A DNA stretch of 64,000 nt from positions 62,001-126,000 of the forward strand of contig JASGCS010000001.1 in the NCBI GenBank assembly GCA_030054035.1. The letters run 5' to 3'. Source of the DNA: Candidatus Methylacidiphilales bacterium. GTDB lineage: Bacteria > Pseudomonadota > Gammaproteobacteria > JASGCS01. Position numbers and translations under genes: made by a program. Below, one piece after another: positions 30,742 to 39,636 of the stretch. Below the pieces are notes generated by a model. It did not search any database. It saw only the letters and a program-made list of their open reading frames with translations, and was not told where the DNA came from. Each line of letters starts with the position of its first letter. Position 1 is the stretch's first letter.

Positions 30742-31656
30742 GTGCCAATTCTATTACTTGACAAACCTTCAGGTATTACATCATTTCAAGCATTAAGAGA
30801 ATGCAACAACTTATTTGCATTTACAAAATATGGACATGGCGGAACTCTAGATCCCAAAGCAACAGGGTTGCTACCAATTTTTATAGACCACGATACTATT
30901 TTTTCAAAGATTTGTCTTTTATCGAGTAAAAAATATGAAGTTATTTGTCACTTAGGTGTTTCAACAACAACCTATGATACTGAAGGCGAGTTAATAGAGT
31001 GCGAGTCAAAAAATATTGAACCTTCGATTGACAAAATATTAGAATCATTAAAAATATTTACAGGGTCTTATAATCAATTGCCCCCTATTTATTCTGCAGT
31101 TAAAATAAATGGTAAGAGATTGTACTCAATTGCGCGTACTAAAAAAAATGAAACCTTGAAATCACTCAAAGTTAAGCCCAGACCTATTACAATTTATTCA
31201 ATTGATCTTTTAAATTATATATACCCCTTTTTAAATTTACAAGTAGTTTGTTCCAGTGGTACATATGTTCGTAGTTTGGTTAATGATCTTGGTAATTATT
31301 TGCATTGTGGGGCACATGTCTCAACGCTTCGCAGACTTGGGGTCTCATGTTTTAATTCAAAAATGTATACTTTGGATCAATTAAGTTCTTGTAATCAAAT
31401 TGATCGAGAGGCGCTACTAATTCAAACCTCGGATTTAATATCTGAACAACCTCATATTTTGTTGTCAGATTACCAAATTAAAAAACTTAGCAATGGTCAA
31501 AAAATTTCATATCATGATTTAATTGATTCAGATAGCTATTTGGAAAATCAAGAGTACTTATTAGCATCAACTCGGAAAAAATTAGTTGGTTTTGGTTTGA
31601 TTCAAGATCAATTTCTTAAACCAACTCGTATGATTTCAAATCACACATATAATTGA
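30742..31656 (+). CDS. truB: tRNA pseudouridine(55) synthase
   Basis: Makes pseudouridine 55 in the T-loop of tRNAs, 304 residues. It starts with GTG and the family block LLLDKPSGITSFQAL. GGTLDPKATGLLPI holds the catalytic Asp; the usual GHTGTLDPLATG is slightly altered (G for T two residues before). SGTYVRSLVNDLG and a PUA-like C-terminal region follow. rbfA lies 2 bases before it. The usual next gene, rpsO, is absent; sdhC follows. Confidence 0.94.
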   Translation: MPILLLDKPSGITSFQALRECNNLFAFTKYGHGGTLDPKATGLLPIFIDHDTIFSKICLLSSKKYEVICHLGVSTTTYDTEGELIECESKNIEPSIDKILESLKIFTGSYNQLPPIYSAVKINGKRLYSIARTKKNETLKSLKVKPRPITIYSIDLLNYIYPFLNLQVVCSSGTYVRSLVNDLGNYLHCGAHVSTLRRLGVSCFNSKMYTLDQLSSCNQIDREALLIQTSDLISEQPHILLSDYQIKKLSNGQKISYHDLIDSDSYLENQEYLLASTRKKLVGFGLIQDQFLKPTRMISNHTYN

Positions 31657-31663
31657 GTATAAT
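31635..31663 (+). promoter_or_regulatory. Candidate sdh operon promoter
   Basis: TTCAAA (31635-31640) and TATAAT (31658-31663) are separated by 17 bases, a good sigma-70 pattern that overlaps the truB stop. Transcription would begin near 31670, leaving a leader of about 8 bases before sdhC. No ribosome-binding site is visible there. Inferred from sequence only. Confidence 0.45.
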
Positions 31664-31677
31664 GTATATAAAATAGC

Positions 31678-32043
31678 ATGAAAAAGCCACTCATTTCACC
31701 ACATCTTGAGATTTATTCTTTCCCTTTGGTCTCAGTGCTTTCAATTATGCATCGGGTTTCTGGAAGTGTATTAGTTATTTGCTCACTTAGTTTCCCTATA
31801 TTGTTTTGGTATCTTATGTATGATCCAAATATTCTTAGGTCCGCACTCTCACATTATTTTGCTAAGATAACAAGCTCATTAATTATTTTTTCATTCACGT
31901 ATCATTTTTTATCAGGAATCAGGCATTTATTACTTGATTCTGGTTTTGGTTTTTCTTTAAAGACAGCATACTTTGCTGGATTATTTTTGCTTAGCGCAAC
32001 TATAGTAGCATCATCTTTAATAATTTGGGTTTTGATTTTATGA
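31678..32043 (+). CDS. sdhC: Succinate dehydrogenase cytochrome b556 subunit
   Basis: Membrane anchor of complex II, 121 residues with three helices. HLEIYSFPLVSVLSIMHRVSGSVL is the family signature (S-I-x-H-R-x-S-G), and TYHFLSGIRHLLLDSGFG contains the heme-ligand histidine region. It binds heme b and quinone with SdhD. It is the first gene of sdhCDAB, with sdhD overlapping its stop (ATGA). Confidence 0.95.
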   Translation: MKKPLISPHLEIYSFPLVSVLSIMHRVSGSVLVICSLSFPILFWYLMYDPNILRSALSHYFAKITSSLIIFSFTYHFLSGIRHLLLDSGFGFSLKTAYFAGLFLLSATIVASSLIIWVLIL

Positions 32044-32366
32044 ATATTGATGGTTTGAATCATTGGAAAATGCAACGATTATCAGCTATAACATTGTTTT
32101 TTATTACAATATGCCTCGCTTTTTTTATTTTCTCAAATCAGCAACCTTTTGACAATTTAATTTTTCAACTAAATCAAAACAATTATTTTAAAACTCTTGT
32201 ATTATTCTGGATTTTAATTATGTATTTTCATGCCTATCTTGGTGTTGAAATGATAATTACTGATTATTTAAAAAATACCTCATTAATAATTACTATTCAA
32301 TACTTACTTTTAGCTCACTATATTGGTTCTTTTATTTTTATTACCGTGGGATTGTTACGATTATGA
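32040..32366 (+). CDS. sdhD: Succinate dehydrogenase membrane anchor subunit
   Basis: Second membrane anchor of complex II, 108 residues with three predicted helices. [16 protein letters not shown] at the N-terminus matches the family W-x-x-Q-R-x-(S/T)-A block, and [16 protein letters not shown] includes the conserved H-x-x-x-G-x-x-x-(I/V)-x-x-D-Y motif with a heme/quinone site. I prefer the ATG at 32040 to a TTG at 32025 because it forms the ATGA overlap seen throughout this genome. It overlaps sdhA by 4 bases. Confidence 0.93.
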   Translation: MNIDGLNHWKMQRLSAITLFFITICLAFFIFSNQQPFDNLIFQLNQNNYFKTLVLFWILIMYFHAYLGVEMIITDYLKNTSLIITIQYLLLAHYIGSFIFITVGLLRL

Positions 32367-34138
32367 GTTTATTTTCTAATAATAATATTGAGTATCAAGA
32401 CTTTGATATATTGATTATTGGTGCTGGTGGGGCTGGACTAAGAGCGACTTTAGAAAGTGCACAAAGTGGATTAAAGGTTGCGTGTGTCTCTAAAGTATTC
32501 CCAACTAGAAGCCATACTGTAGCCGCTCAAGGCGGTATAAGTGCCGCATTAGGCAATATGGGAGAAGATGATTGGCGTTGGCATATGTATGATACTATCA
32601 AAGGATCGGATTGGTTGGGTGACCAAAATGCCATTGAATTAATGTGCAAAGAAGCACCTCAAGCGGTTATTGAATTGGAACATTATGGAGTTCCTTTTTC
32701 AAGAACAGAATCAGGGAAAATTTATCAAAGACCATTTGGCGGTATGACAACCCATTTTGGTCAAAAAAAGGCCGAAAGAACATGCGCAGCGGCTGATAGA
32801 ACTGGACATGCCATATTACACACCCTTTACACCCAGTGCATTAAAAATAACGCCCTTTTCTTTATAGAGCATTTTGTGACTGATCTTTTGTTCGATGACA
32901 ATAAGCAGTGTTGTGGTGCCTTGGTTATTGACTTAAACGAAGGAAAACTTAGAGTAATTACCGCAACTGTAGTGATACTTGCAACAGGTGGTTATGGCCG
33001 TGCGTATTTTTCCGCAACTTCAGCTCACACCTGTACAGGAGATGGGGGCGGGATGGTTTTACGAGCTGGATTACCACTTCAAGATATGGAGTTTGTGCAG
33101 TTTCATCCAACAGGAATCTATGGAAGTGGTTGCTTAATAACTGAAGGCGCAAGAGGTGAGGGCGGGTATTTAACTAATTCTTTAGGTGAGCGCTTTATGG
33201 AACGCTATGCCCCAAACGCTAAAGATTTAGCTTCTCGAGATGTCGTAAGTAGAGCTATGACAATTGAGATAAATGAAGGTAGAGGTGTAGGAGAAAAAAA
33301 AGACCATATTTATTTACATTTAGAGCATTTGCCAAAAGATGCACTAAGCAAACTGCCTGGGATAACTGAAACAGCAAAAATTTTTGCAGGTATAGACGTT
33401 ACCAAAAATCCAATTCCCGTCATACCCACAGTTCACTATAATATGGGAGGGATACCGACAAATCTTTTTACGGAAGTGTTGCTCAATAATTCAAATACTG
33501 TTGTAACTGGACTTTTGGCAATTGGTGAAGCTTCATGTGTTTCAGTGCATGGGGCAAATAGATTGGGTTCAAATTCATTGTTAGATTTAATTGTTTTTGG
33601 TAAAATTGCTGGAAACAGAGCAGTGACTTTAGCTAAAAATTTGAAGAAAACCAAATCACATACTCTTGATAAATCTATGCATGCCATTGAATTATTATTA
33701 TTAGGTAAAGGCACAACCACAACAAGTGAATTGCGATTTAGCATGCAACAAACAATGCAGAATTATTGTGCTGTTTTTAGAACAGATTCTTCGTTACAAA
33801 CGGGGCTATCAAAAATAAAAAACCTTTATCTATCTAGAAATGACATCAAAATCAAAGATACAGGTCTATTGTGGAATACTGATTTAATTGAGGCAATTGA
33901 ATATCAAAATCTTATATCTCAATCGTATGCAACAATTTTTTCTGCGATCCAAAGAAAAGAAAGCAGAGGATCCCATGCTCGAGATGACTACAAAGATAGG
34001 GATGATGTAAACTGGTTAAAACATTCACTTTTCAATTTTTCAGAAAACGACGAACCTTCACTTACTTACAAACCTGTTACTTTAGAAACGCTTTCTAACG
34101 ATGTTGAAACTGTACCATTAAAACAAAGAGTATACTAA
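32363..34138 (+). CDS. sdhA: Succinate dehydrogenase flavoprotein subunit
   Basis: Catalytic subunit that oxidises succinate to fumarate using covalently bound FAD, 591 residues. The dinucleotide fold [15 protein letters not shown] is near the N-terminus; [17 protein letters not shown] includes the histidine that attaches [27 protein letters not shown], with active-site residues, and [18 protein letters not shown] are fully conserved. It belongs to the TCA cycle and complex II. SdhE, encoded just downstream, is its known flavinylation factor. Confidence 0.98.
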   Translation: MSLFSNNNIEYQDFDILIIGAGGAGLRATLESAQSGLKVACVSKVFPTRSHTVAAQGGISAALGNMGEDDWRWHMYDTIKGSDWLGDQNAIELMCKEAPQAVIELEHYGVPFSRTESGKIYQRPFGGMTTHFGQKKAERTCAAADRTGHAILHTLYTQCIKNNALFFIEHFVTDLLFDDNKQCCGALVIDLNEGKLRVITATVVILATGGYGRAYFSATSAHTCTGDGGGMVLRAGLPLQDMEFVQFHPTGIYGSGCLITEGARGEGGYLTNSLGERFMERYAPNAKDLASRDVVSRAMTIEINEGRGVGEKKDHIYLHLEHLPKDALSKLPGITETAKIFAGIDVTKNPIPVIPTVHYNMGGIPTNLFTEVLLNNSNTVVTGLLAIGEASCVSVHGANRLGSNSLLDLIVFGKIAGNRAVTLAKNLKKTKSHTLDKSMHAIELLLLGKGTTTTSELRFSMQQTMQNYCAVFRTDSSLQTGLSKIKNLYLSRNDIKIKDTGLLWNTDLIEAIEYQNLISQSYATIFSAIQRKESRGSHARDDYKDRDDVNWLKHSLFNFSENDEPSLTYKPVTLETLSNDVETVPLKQRVY

Positions 34139-34154
34139 GGAGCACACGCTAATT

Positions 34155-34928
34155 ATGACAATTTCACCACTTTCATTTTTTAAGTCATTACCAAAAGGTA
34201 AAACACATACATTACAATCAAAAAAAAGTAACTATCTTACCGTTAATGTGTACAGGTATAATCCTGAAAATAATGAGGAGCCTTGCATAGACACCTTTGA
34301 GCTTGATATGACAACTTCAAAGCCTATGGTACTAGATGTTTTACTGTATATAAAGGACAATTTAGATTCTACTTTAACTTTTAGAAGGTCATGTCGCGAA
34401 GGAATCTGTGGATCATGTTCTATGAATATTGATGGAAAAAATACATTAGCATGTCTAAAATCAACTAAAGACTGTGGGTCAACGATTAATATATATCCCT
34501 TACCACATATGCCAGTTGTGAAAGATTTAGTTACTGACCTCTCTAATTTTTATGCCCAATATCAATCTGTTAAACCTTGGTTACATGCAGACCCAACAAT
34601 AACTCCAACAAAAGAACGAATTCAAACGCCAAAAGAAAGGGAAAAATTGGACGGTTTATATGAATGTATCTTATGTGCTTGTTGTTCTACGGCTTGCCCA
34701 AGTTATTGGTGGAATGGTGATAAATACTTGGGTCCTGCAGCTTTAATGCAAGCGTATCGTTGGATGGTGGATAGTCGTGATCGTGGTTTGACTGAAAGAA
34801 AATCTCAATTAAAAGACTCGTTTAAACTATACCGATGCCATACTATAATGAACTGTGCTACAGTTTGCCCAAAACACTTAAATCCAGCTAAGGCTATAGC
34901 AGAAATTAAAAAAGAAATTGCTTTTTAA
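34155..34928 (+). CDS. sdhB: Succinate dehydrogenase iron-sulfur subunit
   Basis: Electron-transfer subunit of complex II, 257 residues. The [2Fe-2S] ligands are in [22 protein letters not shown]; the [4Fe-4S] set is [16 protein letters not shown] and the [3Fe-4S] set is [17 protein letters not shown]. An AAGGAG ribosome-binding site precedes the ATG. The N-terminal extension of about 25 residues before the ferredoxin fold is longer than in E. coli. sdhE begins one base after the stop. Confidence 0.98.
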   Translation: MTISPLSFFKSLPKGKTHTLQSKKSNYLTVNVYRYNPENNEEPCIDTFELDMTTSKPMVLDVLLYIKDNLDSTLTFRRSCREGICGSCSMNIDGKNTLACLKSTKDCGSTINIYPLPHMPVVKDLVTDLSNFYAQYQSVKPWLHADPTITPTKERIQTPKEREKLDGLYECILCACCSTACPSYWWNGDKYLGPAALMQAYRWMVDSRDRGLTERKSQLKDSFKLYRCHTIMNCATVCPKHLNPAKAIAEIKKEIAF

Positions 34929-34929
34929 A

Positions 34930-35190
34930 ATGGCAAGTACTGATGCAAGAATAAATTATATTCGTTGGCAATGTAAAAGAGGTGTTAAAGAGCTTGATGA
35001 CTTATTGCTAGATTACGTTGATAAAAAATCTCTTGAATTGACAATTGCTCAAACTCAACGTTTTATTACTTTATTGAAACTTAGCAATGATACGTTGTTC
35101 GAATTGTTGTTTTATAAAGCCACAGCTACCAATCTGTCACCTTTTTCTACTCTTGATGATATTATTATCCATGAACACCCAATCAATTAA
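34930..35190 (+). CDS. sdhE: FAD assembly factor SdhE
   Basis: Small helical protein, 86 residues, of the Sdh5/YgfY family that promotes covalent attachment of FAD to SdhA. The functional motif is RGVKELD (R-G-x-x-E). The ATG at 34930 directly after sdhB is preferred; an upstream TTG at 34918 would overlap sdhB. Placement after sdhB and before a YgfX-like gene agrees with the sdhE-ygfX pair of Gammaproteobacteria. Confidence 0.95.
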   Translation: MASTDARINYIRWQCKRGVKELDDLLLDYVDKKSLELTIAQTQRFITLLKLSNDTLFELLFYKATATNLSPFSTLDDIIIHEHPIN

Positions 35191-35594
35191 TGATATTAAC
35201 TTCTATTAAAGCCCCGCTCCCACTTTTTATGATAATTTGTTTATCTAATATAGCACTTATTGTATTACTTACTTATTTGATGAACCCATATTTTATAATT
35301 CTAGGTTTTGTACTATTTCTAGCAACAGTAATTGAGTTCCTAGAAATCAAAAGAAACATGCCGCGCTACCTTTCGCTTTCAGTTTTAAATGATGAACTCT
35401 ATATTCATAAAAAAACAATCAATGACTTTATTCCTTACAAAATTACTAATATTGAATCAATTTATTCTTGGGTTCTTAAGATCAAATTAATAAATCAAAT
35501 CACTGGAAAGCAAAAAATAATTTCAATTTACACGTATCAAATATCAAAAGATTTTTACCATCTCTTTACTCTTAAAAAGATCGGTTTAAATTAA
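35190..35594 (+). CDS. ygfX: YgfX/CptA-like two-helix membrane protein
   Basis: 134-residue protein with two N-terminal membrane helices (about 12-52) followed by a small cytoplasmic beta-rich domain with basic residues. This topology, length and position just after sdhE match YgfX, the partner encoded beside SdhE in E. coli; YgfX has been described as an inner-membrane protein affecting cell division proteins. Primary-sequence similarity is low, so the call rests mainly on context. The start overlaps the sdhE stop by one base (TAATG). Confidence 0.7.
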   Translation: MILTSIKAPLPLFMIICLSNIALIVLLTYLMNPYFIILGFVLFLATVIEFLEIKRNMPRYLSLSVLNDELYIHKKTINDFIPYKITNIESIYSWVLKIKLINQITGKQKIISIYTYQISKDFYHLFTLKKIGLN

Positions 35595-35598
35595 TCCT

Positions 35599-36315
35599 AT
35601 GCCGTTGTTAGGTGTCAATATCGATCACATTGCTACAATAAGACAAGCTAGGATGACACAATATCCAGACCCTGTTTATTTTGCCCAACAAGCGTTGCTT
35701 GGCGGTGCTGATTTTATTACTTTCCATTTACGTGAAGATTTAAGACATATTCAATTACAGGATGCGATAAATTTAATTTCTGTCTTAACATGCAGGACTA
35801 ATTTGGAACTTTCCCCGAATCCAGCGATGATTAGAATTGCAACTAAGTTGAAGCCTTCTGATTGTTGTTTAGTCCCAGAGAAAAGGGAAGAGTTGACAAC
35901 AGAAGGTGGTTTAAATTTAATTAATCAAGAACAAGTAACAAAAAGTGCAATCCAAGAACTACAAAATGCTTCTATATCTGTCAGTGTTTTTATCGACCCA
36001 GATTTTGCGATGATTGAAAAGGCAATATCACTTAAAGTTCCTAGCATTGAAATACATACTGGTTCTTTTGCCTCTAGCCCAACTAAAGAAAATTATGAGA
36101 TGCTTTATAGTGCGGTACAATACGCACATGCAAATGGATTAAAAGTGAATTTAGGACATGGTCTTAATCAGGAATTATTAAAAAGGATTTGTACCATACC
36201 CAATATTTCTGAACTAAATATTGGACATGCCATTATTTCTGACGCTTTTGAGTTTGGTATTTGTAAAACGGTAGAGATATATAAAAATATCATAAATGAA
36301 AGTCAGCACTATTGA
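35599..36315 (+). CDS. pdxJ: Pyridoxine 5'-phosphate synthase
   Basis: TIM-barrel enzyme that makes pyridoxine phosphate from deoxyxylulose phosphate and 3-amino-2-oxopropyl phosphate (DXP-dependent vitamin B6 pathway), 238 residues. LGVNIDHIATIRQAR opens the protein; FHLREDLRHIQ, ELSPNPAM, CLVPEKREELTTEGGL and GHGLN are all conserved. PLP made here is needed by the next gene, cysM, and by the aminotransferase at 60985. It overlaps cysM by 20 bases. Confidence 0.97.
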   Translation: MPLLGVNIDHIATIRQARMTQYPDPVYFAQQALLGGADFITFHLREDLRHIQLQDAINLISVLTCRTNLELSPNPAMIRIATKLKPSDCCLVPEKREELTTEGGLNLINQEQVTKSAIQELQNASISVSVFIDPDFAMIEKAISLKVPSIEIHTGSFASSPTKENYEMLYSAVQYAHANGLKVNLGHGLNQELLKRICTIPNISELNIGHAIISDAFEFGICKTVEIYKNIINESQHY

Positions 36316-37198
36316 TCAATTAATTGGTAATACACCAATGGTTAAACTAAAACTTGATTTAAGTGAAGGAGGATTGCCTGATCTATATGTTAAGTTGGAA
36401 GGTAATAATCCTGCCGGGTCGGTCAAAGATAGACCTGCTTCGCATATGATAAAACAAGCTTTACGTAAAGGCCTCATTACTACACAAACACCTCTTATTG
36501 AAGCCACAAGTGGAAATACGGGTATAGCTCTGGCGATGGTTGCTAGCTGTATGAAAATGAACTTAACTTTGGTTATGCCAGAACATATGAGTGTCGAGAG
36601 ATTAATTGCAATGAAAGCGTATGGTGCCAATATTATTTTAACTTCAAAAGCTGGTGGAATGGAGGAGGCAAGAGATGTGGCTAATGAGTGCGCTGTAAAA
36701 CAAAAAGCATTTACATTAGACCAATTTAATAACGATGATAATTGGATGTCTCATTATCTAGAAACTGGACCTGAAATTTGGAAGGATACTGATGGTGCAG
36801 TTACTTATTTTTTTAGTTCGATGGGAACTACTGGAACCATAACTGGAGTTTCAAAATACTTAAAAGAAAAAAATAAGTCAATAAAAATTATTGGCATTCA
36901 GCCAACCCCTGGATCAACAATCCCTGGAATTAGAACTTGGAGTGAGGGATATATTCCTAAAATCTATCGTCACGCATCTGTTGATTGTATTGAATTTGTG
37001 TCATCTGAAGACGCACTAGTAAAAACACAGTGGTTATCAAAAACACAGGGAATTTATGCTGGATTATCTTCTGGTGGGGTTGTGTCAATAATGTTGAATT
37101 ACTTAAGTAAAGGAGTGCTTAGAGAAGGCGATGTTGCGGTTGGGATCGTATGTGATCGAGGTGATAGATATACCTCAACTTACGGTTTAAAATATTAA
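36296..37198 (+). CDS. cysM: Cysteine synthase B
   Basis: PLP enzyme that makes cysteine from O-acetylserine and sulfide or thiosulfate, 300 residues. IGNTPMVKL and NPAGSVKDRP contain the PLP lysine; EATSGNTGIALA binds the substrate carboxylate; GTTGTITGVSKYLKE binds the PLP phosphate. ERLIAMKAYGA fits CysM rather than CysK. The start lies 20 bases inside pdxJ, and the end overlaps the convergent FHA gene by 4 bases. With CysC and the CysB-like regulator it suggests sulfur assimilation. Confidence 0.94.
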   Translation: MKVSTIDQLIGNTPMVKLKLDLSEGGLPDLYVKLEGNNPAGSVKDRPASHMIKQALRKGLITTQTPLIEATSGNTGIALAMVASCMKMNLTLVMPEHMSVERLIAMKAYGANIILTSKAGGMEEARDVANECAVKQKAFTLDQFNNDDNWMSHYLETGPEIWKDTDGAVTYFFSSMGTTGTITGVSKYLKEKNKSIKIIGIQPTPGSTIPGIRTWSEGYIPKIYRHASVDCIEFVSSEDALVKTQWLSKTQGIYAGLSSGGVVSIMLNYLSKGVLREGDVAVGIVCDRGDRYTSTYGLKY

Positions 37199-37944
37199 CC
37201 TAAAAAGAATTCCATTTTAATCCCAGCAACTTCGATTAAGTCATGGTCATTTAATTGGTGTGCCTGGGTGCCTATAGATTTACCATTTACTGTTGGAAAG
37301 CTATTTGCAGGACCGTCAACATGAATAATAAAATATCCCTGCGCCCTTTTTGTAAGTGCAGCAACTTGTACTCCAGGTTTACCGATCGTAGTTAATTGTT
37401 TTTGAAGCTCCATTTCTTTTCCTGAATTGACCCCATTTAATATTTGCAATTTTCCTTTTACGCTGGAACTATTACTTACAACTGTAGATGTTGATGAGTT
37501 TTTCGAAAAATCAGTTGAGGATGAATTTTTCTGTGAAGTTATGTTTGAGTTTTGTGCCTGAAAATTTGGAATAGCAGAAGGGTTGGCTTTAGGTATTTGT
37601 TGGTTTGTGTAAATTACAGTTGCGTCACTTTCATCTTCGCTGCTATCAGAATCCGCAATATTCAAAAATTTTATCTCACAATTTCCTATTGATATAACAT
37701 CGTTATTCTGTAGACCCGATTTTTTTATTATCTTCCCATTTATACATGTGCCATTTGTGGAGTTAAGATCTTCTATAAACCAATCAGATGAGACAGATAG
37801 GATCTGACAATGCTTGCTACTTACAAGAGGGTAGTTAATTGGGATATCATTATCAGATTTTCTCCCAATTGTCGTTATTGACTTTGTCAGTTCAAATTCC
37901 CCAAATGATTTCGTGTCTATTGTTATTACTAATTTTCCAGCCAT
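37195..37944 (-). CDS. FHA-domain signalling protein with a second, degenerate FHA domain
   Basis: 249 residues without a signal peptide or membrane helix. The first FHA domain (about 20-95) has the phosphothreonine-binding set TTIGRKSDNDI, SSKHC and NSTNGT. A Ser/Thr/Asn-rich linker (about 100-165) could be a phosphorylation target. The second FHA-like domain (about 165-249) has TTIGKPGVQVAAL and TVNGKSIG but lacks the arginine and SxxH, so it likely does not bind phosphothreonine. No Ser/Thr kinase is in this window. It is divergent from a GAF-HD-GYP gene, with which it may form a signalling module. Confidence 0.85.
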   Translation of the reverse strand: MAGKLVITIDTKSFGEFELTKSITTIGRKSDNDIPINYPLVSSKHCQILSVSSDWFIEDLNSTNGTCINGKIIKKSGLQNNDVISIGNCEIKFLNIADSDSSEDESDATVIYTNQQIPKANPSAIPNFQAQNSNITSQKNSSSTDFSKNSSTSTVVSNSSSVKGKLQILNGVNSGKEMELQKQLTTIGKPGVQVAALTKRAQGYFIIHVDGPANSFPTVNGKSIGTQAHQLNDHDLIEVAGIKMEFFLG

Positions 37945-38056
37945 ATTTAAGACTTATATTATAGCAAAATTTAACTAAAAAAAACATCATTTATCTTTAG
38001 TGCTTTTTGCTTACAAAAAATATGTAAAATGATATTATTATTAGAGGGTTGTTCTC
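37945..38056. promoter_or_regulatory. Divergent promoter region of the FHA and HD-GYP genes
   Basis: 112 bases, very AT-rich, that must hold both start signals. On the plus strand TTGCTT followed by AT-rich sequence and a GAGGG-like ribosome-binding site precede the HD-GYP start. No clear -10 with correct spacing could be fixed. I see no palindrome that suggests a specific regulator. Confidence 0.35.
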
Positions 38057-39634
38057 ATGAAAGATGGTGTATTACTTAATAAAATCAATATATTGAATAG
38101 AGTTGGAATTGCGTTATCAGTTGAGCGTGATTATGAAAGGCTAATGGAGCTAATTTTAAGAGGCTCAATGGAGCTAACTAATGCTGATGGCGGAACCATG
38201 TATAGAGTAACAAAGGAAAAAGAGCTCAGATTTGAAGTGATTATTAACCAATCTCTTCAAATTGCAAGTGGTGGAACTTCAGAAACAAAGATAAATTTCC
38301 CGCATATCCCTTTGTATATTGATGGAAAACCAAATTATTTTAATATTGTAAGTTGTTGTGTTCATGGAGAGAGAACAATAAAAATAGATAATGTTTATAA
38401 TTCTATTGATTATGATTTTCAGGGAACAAGAAAATTTGACTCTGCAAATGGATATAAAACAGTATCCATGCTTACTATACCAATGAAAAATCATGAAAAT
38501 GATGTGATAGGCGCTCTTCAATTAATCAACTGCAAAGATGACGGTCATACGGTGAGCTCTTTTCTGGAAACAGACCGACATCTGGCTGAATCACTTGCGT
38601 CTCAAGCCGCTGTTGCAGTAACTAATAAAGAGCTAATTGCTGATTTACAGAATTTATTTGATTCATTTACGCAGCTAATTGCCAAAGCGATAGATGAAAA
38701 ATCTCCTTATACAGGCAATCACTGTAGGAGAATCCCCTTACTTACTATGATGTTAGCAGACGCGGTAAGTGCAACTGACTCAGGTCCGTTAGCAACGTAT
38801 CAATTAAGCGCTTCAGACAGGCTAGAACTTAATACTGCTGCCTGGTTGCATGATTGCGGTAAGGTAACATCTCCAGATTTTATAATGGACAAATCTACAA
38901 AATTAGAAACTATATGCGACCGAATAGAGATAGTCGATCTTAGAATTGAATTATTAATCCACCAAATTGAGCTAGAGCACTGGAGGGTTTCATCACAGCA
39001 TCAAAAATTACCAGTAGAACTAGTGAATAAAATTAATGAGTTGAGAAATGCACGTACCTTTTTAAGAAACGCCAATGTCGGTGGTGAATCGCTAAGTGAT
39101 GAAGATATTAATAAAGTGATTTCTATAGCGTCTCTTGAATATAAGAATGTAGATTTGAATATTGAAAATATATTGAGTGAAAATGAAAAATATAATCTGA
39201 TAGTAAAACGAGGTACTTTAAATGAAGAGGAGCGCTTAGTAATAAATAATCATATGGTAGCGACTGTGGATATGTTGAACGCAATGCCATTCCCGAAACA
39301 TCTTAAAAGAGTTCCTGAATTTGCCGGAGGCCATCATGAGCGGATGGATGGTAAGGGCTATCCAAAGGGGTTAACTAAAGATGAAATGTCTGTCCCTGCT
39401 AGAGTTATGGCAATCGCTGATATTTTTGAAGCACTTACCGCCAGTGATAGACCATATAAAAAAGGAAAAAAAATAAGCGAATGTCTTAAAATCATGGAAC
39501 GAATGAGTAAAGAGCAACATATTGACCAAGATTTATTTTCCATATTTATAGAGAAAAAAATTTGGCTACATTATGCTCAAGAAGAGCTGCAATCGTACCA
39601 AATTGATATTATTGATTGGGAAGTGAGCCAGTAA
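38057..39634 (+). CDS. GAF-HD-GYP domain protein (putative cyclic-di-GMP phosphodiesterase)
   Basis: 525 residues: N-terminal GAF sensor domain (about 10-195), a linker helix, then an HD domain with GYP signature. Metal ligands are visible: the first His in TGNHCRRI, HD in AAWLHDCGKV, and INNHMVA followed by GGHHERMDGKGYPKGL. Between HD and the rest is an extra stretch of about 110 residues relative to short HD-GYP proteins. HD-GYP enzymes hydrolyse cyclic-di-GMP, some cGAMP; activity here is inferred. No GGDEF cyclase is in the window. The end lies 2 bases from the convergent cNMP-rhodanese gene. Confidence 0.9.
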   Translation: MKDGVLLNKINILNRVGIALSVERDYERLMELILRGSMELTNADGGTMYRVTKEKELRFEVIINQSLQIASGGTSETKINFPHIPLYIDGKPNYFNIVSCCVHGERTIKIDNVYNSIDYDFQGTRKFDSANGYKTVSMLTIPMKNHENDVIGALQLINCKDDGHTVSSFLETDRHLAESLASQAAVAVTNKELIADLQNLFDSFTQLIAKAIDEKSPYTGNHCRRIPLLTMMLADAVSATDSGPLATYQLSASDRLELNTAAWLHDCGKVTSPDFIMDKSTKLETICDRIEIVDLRIELLIHQIELEHWRVSSQHQKLPVELVNKINELRNARTFLRNANVGGESLSDEDINKVISIASLEYKNVDLNIENILSENEKYNLIVKRGTLNEEERLVINNHMVATVDMLNAMPFPKHLKRVPEFAGGHHERMDGKGYPKGLTKDEMSVPARVMAIADIFEALTASDRPYKKGKKISECLKIMERMSKEQHIDQDLFSIFIEKKIWLHYAQEELQSYQIDIIDWEVSQ

Positions 39635-39636
39635 GC

